Origin: an uncultured Lachnospiraceae bacterium
GTDB lineage: Bacteria; Bacillota; Clostridia; Lachnospirales; Lachnospiraceae
Length of the DNA: 64,000 bases
Reading direction: 5' to 3'
NCBI GenBank assembly: GCA_946549035.1
Contig: CAMNQH010000002.1
Coordinates: 1-64,000, forward strand
Shown: positions 61,273 through 64,000 of the stretch, piece by piece
Layout of the letters: every line of letters begins with the position of its first letter
How positions within the stretch are numbered: the stretch's first letter is position 1
Notes under the pieces: generated by a model
The model's input: only the letters and a program-made list of their open reading frames with translations
The model's database searches: none
What the model was told of the DNA's origin: nothing
Position numbers and translations under genes: made by a program

Positions 61273-61779
61273 TTATTTCTCATAAACGCCTTCATGCTCC
61301 AGAAGCCAACGCTTTTTTTCGATGCCTCCGGCGTATCCGGTAAGGCTTCCATTCGTCCCGATGACTCGGTGACAGGGGATGATAATGGAAATGGGATTGT
61401 GTCCCACGGCGCCGCCCACAGCCTGGGGAGACATATGAGAAAGAGCGTTTTGTGTTGCAAGCTCCTGGGCGATTGCTTTGTAAGTGGTAGTTTCCCCATA
61501 GGGAATTTGACATAGGATATCCCATACCTTTTGGCGGAATTCGCTGCCAAAGGGAGCTAAGGGCAGTTGGGTGCAGCAGGGACGTTCCCCTGCAAAATAG
61601 CGGTTAAGCCATTCTTTGGTAAGCATAAGAATTTTGGAATCCTCTTTGGATTCCATTTTTTCTTGTATGGAAGACAGATAGTATTTTTGACCCTCTATCC
61701 AAAGTCCGCATAAGGCGTGATTTTTTTCGGCTAAGAACAGAGTTCCTATGGGGGATGGATAAGCTGCGGTATAAATCAT
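61273..61779 (-). CDS. ogt: Methylated-DNA-protein cysteine methyltransferase
   Basis: A 168-residue suicide repair enzyme that removes alkyl groups from O6-alkylguanine. IIIPCHRVIGTNGSLTGYAGGIEKKRWLLEHE contains the acceptor Cys in PCHRV. FRQKVWDILCQIPYGETTTYKAIA is the DNA-binding helix region. I chose the ATG at 61779 because AAGGAG lies nine bases upstream; an in-frame ATG further up lacks such a site. It stands after the AraC gene on the same strand, 51 bases downstream. Confidence 0.93.
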   Translation of the reverse strand: MIYTAAYPSPIGTLFLAEKNHALCGLWIEGQKYYLSSIQEKMESKEDSKILMLTKEWLNRYFAGERPCCTQLPLAPFGSEFRQKVWDILCQIPYGETTTYKAIAQELATQNALSHMSPQAVGGAVGHNPISIIIPCHRVIGTNGSLTGYAGGIEKKRWLLEHEGVYEK

Positions 61780-61830
61780 AAGAAAGAACTCCTTTACAGA
61801 AACATTTTTCATTTTCTTAACACATGTACT

Positions 61831-62682
61831 TCATTTCCGAGCCTGGCAAAACTGCAGCGGCGTCATATGTTCATGCTTTTTAAATACGGCGCAGAAGTAG
61901 CTGGGCGTATCAAAGCCACAGAGCCGGGAAATTTCCCCGATGGTTTTATCCGGGCATTTCAGCAGCAGTGTTTTGGCCTCCGAGAGGCGGATTTGGGTGA
62001 GATATTCCAAAACCGTGCTGTCGGTGGCTTTTTTAAAAAGCTGACAGAAATATTCTCGGGACAGACGCACCTGGGAGGCAATTTCTGAAAGCCCAATAGG
62101 TTCTCCATAATGCTTTTGCATATAGCGGATAGCCGTGTGAACCCGGTCGTCTTCCAAGGAGGACAGAGAGGAGTGAGAGTGTCTGGCATCTGCAGCAAGC
62201 TCCAGTAAAAGGCGGTAGAGGAGCTTGCTGATTTCCGGTGCGCTGCGTGTTTCATTTTCCAGATAGAGTTGAAAAATTTCCTGCTCCAAATTTAAGATAT
62301 GCTCCGGGTTGGATAAATGATAGACTCCCGGATGTGTAAATTCCAAAAGCTCCATCAGGGGCCCAAGAAGGGGGCCTCCAATACAGAGAAAGCTGGTATA
62401 CCAGACTTTTGTCAGACCGTAGTAAGTATGAGGACATTGGGCTGGCAGCAGGATACCGGAGCCCTCTTCTACCGGATAGGAGCTTTCCGCCAGCAGCAGG
62501 ACGCCTCGTCCCTTGATACACTGGATCCATTGCCAGAACTCCATGCCCGGACGGTCCACATGTTCCTGGAGATGGTACAAGCCCAACCCGTCCAGAGCCA
62601 AAGGGAGGCTTGGATATTTCCTGGAATGTCCGGTGAAGGTCAAAGGTTCCTGGACAGAGGAGATATGAGGAGATGTATGCAT
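61831..62682 (-). CDS. AraC family transcriptional regulator
   Basis: A 283-residue regulator. The N-terminal half is a cupin-like sensor (YHLQEHVDRPGMEFWQWIQCIKGRGVLLL, LLPAQCPHTYYG). The C-terminal 100 residues contain the two AraC HTH motifs, GLSEIASQVRLSREYFCQLFKKATDSTVLEYL and TIGEISRLCGFDTPSYFCAVFKKHEHMTPLQF. It is divergent from a beta-galactosidase-like gene, which it probably controls in response to a sugar. AGGAGG precedes the ATG. Confidence 0.92.
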   Translation of the reverse strand: MHTSPHISSVQEPLTFTGHSRKYPSLPLALDGLGLYHLQEHVDRPGMEFWQWIQCIKGRGVLLLAESSYPVEEGSGILLPAQCPHTYYGLTKVWYTSFLCIGGPLLGPLMELLEFTHPGVYHLSNPEHILNLEQEIFQLYLENETRSAPEISKLLYRLLLELAADARHSHSSLSSLEDDRVHTAIRYMQKHYGEPIGLSEIASQVRLSREYFCQLFKKATDSTVLEYLTQIRLSEAKTLLLKCPDKTIGEISRLCGFDTPSYFCAVFKKHEHMTPLQFCQARK

Positions 62683-62746
62683 GGCAGATCCTCCTTAAAA
62701 TTTTAATATAAACATTAAAAACTTGTGATTTACCAAGAAAAAAGAA

Positions 62747-62771
62747 ATTGATATGATATTACTATATCAAT
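62747..62771. promoter_or_regulatory. Inverted repeat in the AraC/glycosidase divergent promoter region
   Basis: ATTGATAT and ATATCAAT are perfect 8-base arms with a 9-base spacer, about 30 bases before the glycosidase ATG. It could be an operator or overlap the promoter; AT-rich arms lower confidence. Confidence 0.4.
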
Positions 62772-62801
62772 ATAACGGAAAAAAAGCAAGGAGGATACAG
62801 T

Positions 62802-64000
62802 ATGAAAATAAAACAGCTGCCAGAGGTAAAAATGTTTCAGGGATATCACACACTTTTTGTAGAAGGAGAGCCTTATGTAATCCTAGGGGGAGAAATTCAC
62901 AATTCTGCTGCGTCCGGGGAAGCGTACATGGAAGAGGAAGTCTGGCCTTATCTAAGGGATCTTGAAATCAACACAGTAGTGGCTCCGGTATATTGGGAAT
63001 GCATCGAACCGGAATTAGGGGCGTTTGATTTTTCCACCGTGGACTATTTGCTGGAGCAGGCCCTGAGGGAAAACGTCAGACTGGTGCTTCTGTGGTTTGG
63101 ATTATGGAAAAATGCGGAGTCCATGTATGTTCCCATTTGGATGAAGCGGGACAGAAAGAAGTATTTTCATTGCAAAAAAGAAAAGGGAGGAGAGATTCCA
63201 ACCATATCTCCTTTTTGCAAAGAAGCCGTGGAGCGGGACCGAGAGGCATTTGCCCGTTTGATGGCTTATCTGAAGGAACAAGACAGCAGCCAAAGGGTAA
63301 TTATGGTTCAGGTAGAAAATGAGATTGGGTTGCTGGGCTCTGAGAGGGATTATAGCCCCACAGCCCAGGAAGTCTTTTCGGCGGAAATGCCAAAGGAGGT
63401 GAGGGAGGAATTTAACTTGTCGGGTACTTGGCAAGGAGCCTTTGGAGAAGATGCAGGAGAATATTTTATGGCCTGGGCATTTGCAAAGGCAGTGGAAGAA
63501 ATTGCTGAAGCCGGCAAGAAGGAGTATCCTCTGCCCATGTATACCAATGCCTGGCTGGAGCAGTTTCCTTGGCGGGCGGGTATATATCCAAGCGGCGGTC
63601 CTGTTCGAAAAATGTTTCGAATGTGGAAATTCATGGCGCCGTCTTTGTTTACATTGGCGCCGGATATTTATGTTCCTATGGTGCCAGAGACAATGGATAT
63701 GTATACAAAACAGAATAATCCCCTGTTTGTTCCAGAGGTGCGTAAGGATGCTGCTTGTGCCGTTAATGCTTTGTATGCAGTATTTGGATGTCATGGCATT
63801 GGATTCTCACCTTTCGGAATTGAAGAGCTTTCCATGGAACCGGAAAAAATAGACCGGATTCCGCCGGAAGTCATGGCCGCTTTGAATATTGATCCGGCTG
63901 CCTTTGAAGTAGAGGGGTCGGCAGAGTATTTAAAACGAAGCTACGAGTTGATTACAAAGCTGCTTCCCTTGTACTACCGTCTTCGTCCCGCCGGGGACGT
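62802..64000 (+). CDS. Beta-galactosidase-like glycoside hydrolase (GH35/42, DUF5597 type), partial
   Basis: The gene runs off the window end; about 400 codons are visible. The TIM barrel starts FVEGEPYVILGGEIHNSAAS, with INTVVAPVYWECIEPELGAFDFSTVDYLL, typical of GH42/GH35-like enzymes with a C-terminal DUF5597 domain. IMVQVENEIG carries the likely acid/base Glu, and NPLFVPEVRKD the likely nucleophile Glu. AAGGAGG precedes the ATG. There is no signal peptide, so it is probably cytoplasmic. It is divergent from the AraC regulator, its probable controller. Confidence 0.88.
   Translation, partial: MKIKQLPEVKMFQGYHTLFVEGEPYVILGGEIHNSAASGEAYMEEEVWPYLRDLEINTVVAPVYWECIEPELGAFDFSTVDYLLEQALRENVRLVLLWFGLWKNAESMYVPIWMKRDRKKYFHCKKEKGGEIPTISPFCKEAVERDREAFARLMAYLKEQDSSQRVIMVQVENEIGLLGSERDYSPTAQEVFSAEMPKEVREEFNLSGTWQGAFGEDAGEYFMAWAFAKAVEEIAEAGKKEYPLPMYTNAWLEQFPWRAGIYPSGGPVRKMFRMWKFMAPSLFTLAPDIYVPMVPETMDMYTKQNNPLFVPEVRKDAACAVNALYAVFGCHGIGFSPFGIEELSMEPEKIDRIPPEVMAALNIDPAAFEVEGSAEYLKRSYELITKLLPLYYRLRPAGD

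Noticed and set aside
1..64000. tRNA, rRNA, CRISPR, prophage or insertion sequence
   Set aside because: No cloverleaf-like, rRNA-like, repeat-spacer, phage structural or transposase sequence was seen in reading either strand; a dedicated tRNA or IS scan could still find a missed short feature.

Overview
The window looks like chromosomal DNA of an anaerobic, gut-type Firmicute, most likely a member of the Lachnospiraceae. This is inferred from the gene families: butyrate kinase with phosphate butyryltransferase, Cys-rich lipoproteins, an EpsG-type polysaccharide locus, ROK glucokinase, GH43 and beta-galactosidase-type glycosidases, and strong AAGGAGG ribosome binding sites. No species can be named. 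I saw no rRNA, tRNA, CRISPR array, prophage or insertion sequence.

Region 1 (1-14.1 kb) is the distal part of a cell-surface polysaccharide locus, all on the + strand. It runs from a decayed and an intact priming sugar transferase, through a GNAT / PLP-fold / FemAB-like cassette, glycosyltransferases, an EpsG-type polymerase, a Wzx flippase, DUF1919 and hexapeptide acyltransferase proteins, to UDP-glucose dehydrogenase and a terminator. Its core (about 3.7-12.7 kb) is clearly more AT-rich than its flanks, as expected for a transferred serotype-like cassette.

Region 2 (14.1-32.9 kb) is mixed. It holds a tandem pair of duplicated lipoproteins, a flavodoxin-fold reductase, TetR plus a class A penicillin-binding protein, and a minus-strand MFS / MocR / AbgA-like amidohydrolase / YfcC transporter group. 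It also holds a membrane diguanylate cyclase, a UroD/MtaA-like methyltransferase, and a sodium:solute symporter followed by two very small membrane proteins, with a LysR regulator upstream. Region 3 (32.9-42.9 kb) has a MacB/FtsX-type ABC transporter with its own two-component system, a PucR-type regulator overlapping the response regulator gene, and four single genes ending in ROK glucokinase.

Region 4 (42.9-47.6 kb) is the most unusual part. One tight operon encodes a thiolase-like protein, a DUF35 Zn-ribbon/OB partner, an acyl carrier protein with atypical helix II, a phosphate acyltransferase (Ptb family), a dedicated holo-ACP synthase and a butyrate kinase. Together they suggest a route from an ACP-bound acyl group to acyl phosphate to ATP plus free acid. 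The operon's terminator is embedded, antisense, in the end of the next gene.

Region 5 (47.6-56.4 kb) is a two-component system divergent from a five-gene transport cluster: a solute-binding lipoprotein with a propeller-like N-terminus, two sugar-type permeases, a MacA-like adaptor and a lone MacB-core-like protein, with no ATPase. The divergent promoter region carries a strikingly symmetric set of response-regulator-like half-sites. Region 6 (56.4-64 kb) contains MerR/TipAS, a formate/nitrite-family channel, GH43, a 5'-truncated AAA/PD-(D/E)XK gene, Ogt, and AraC divergent from a beta-galactosidase-like gene cut by the window end.
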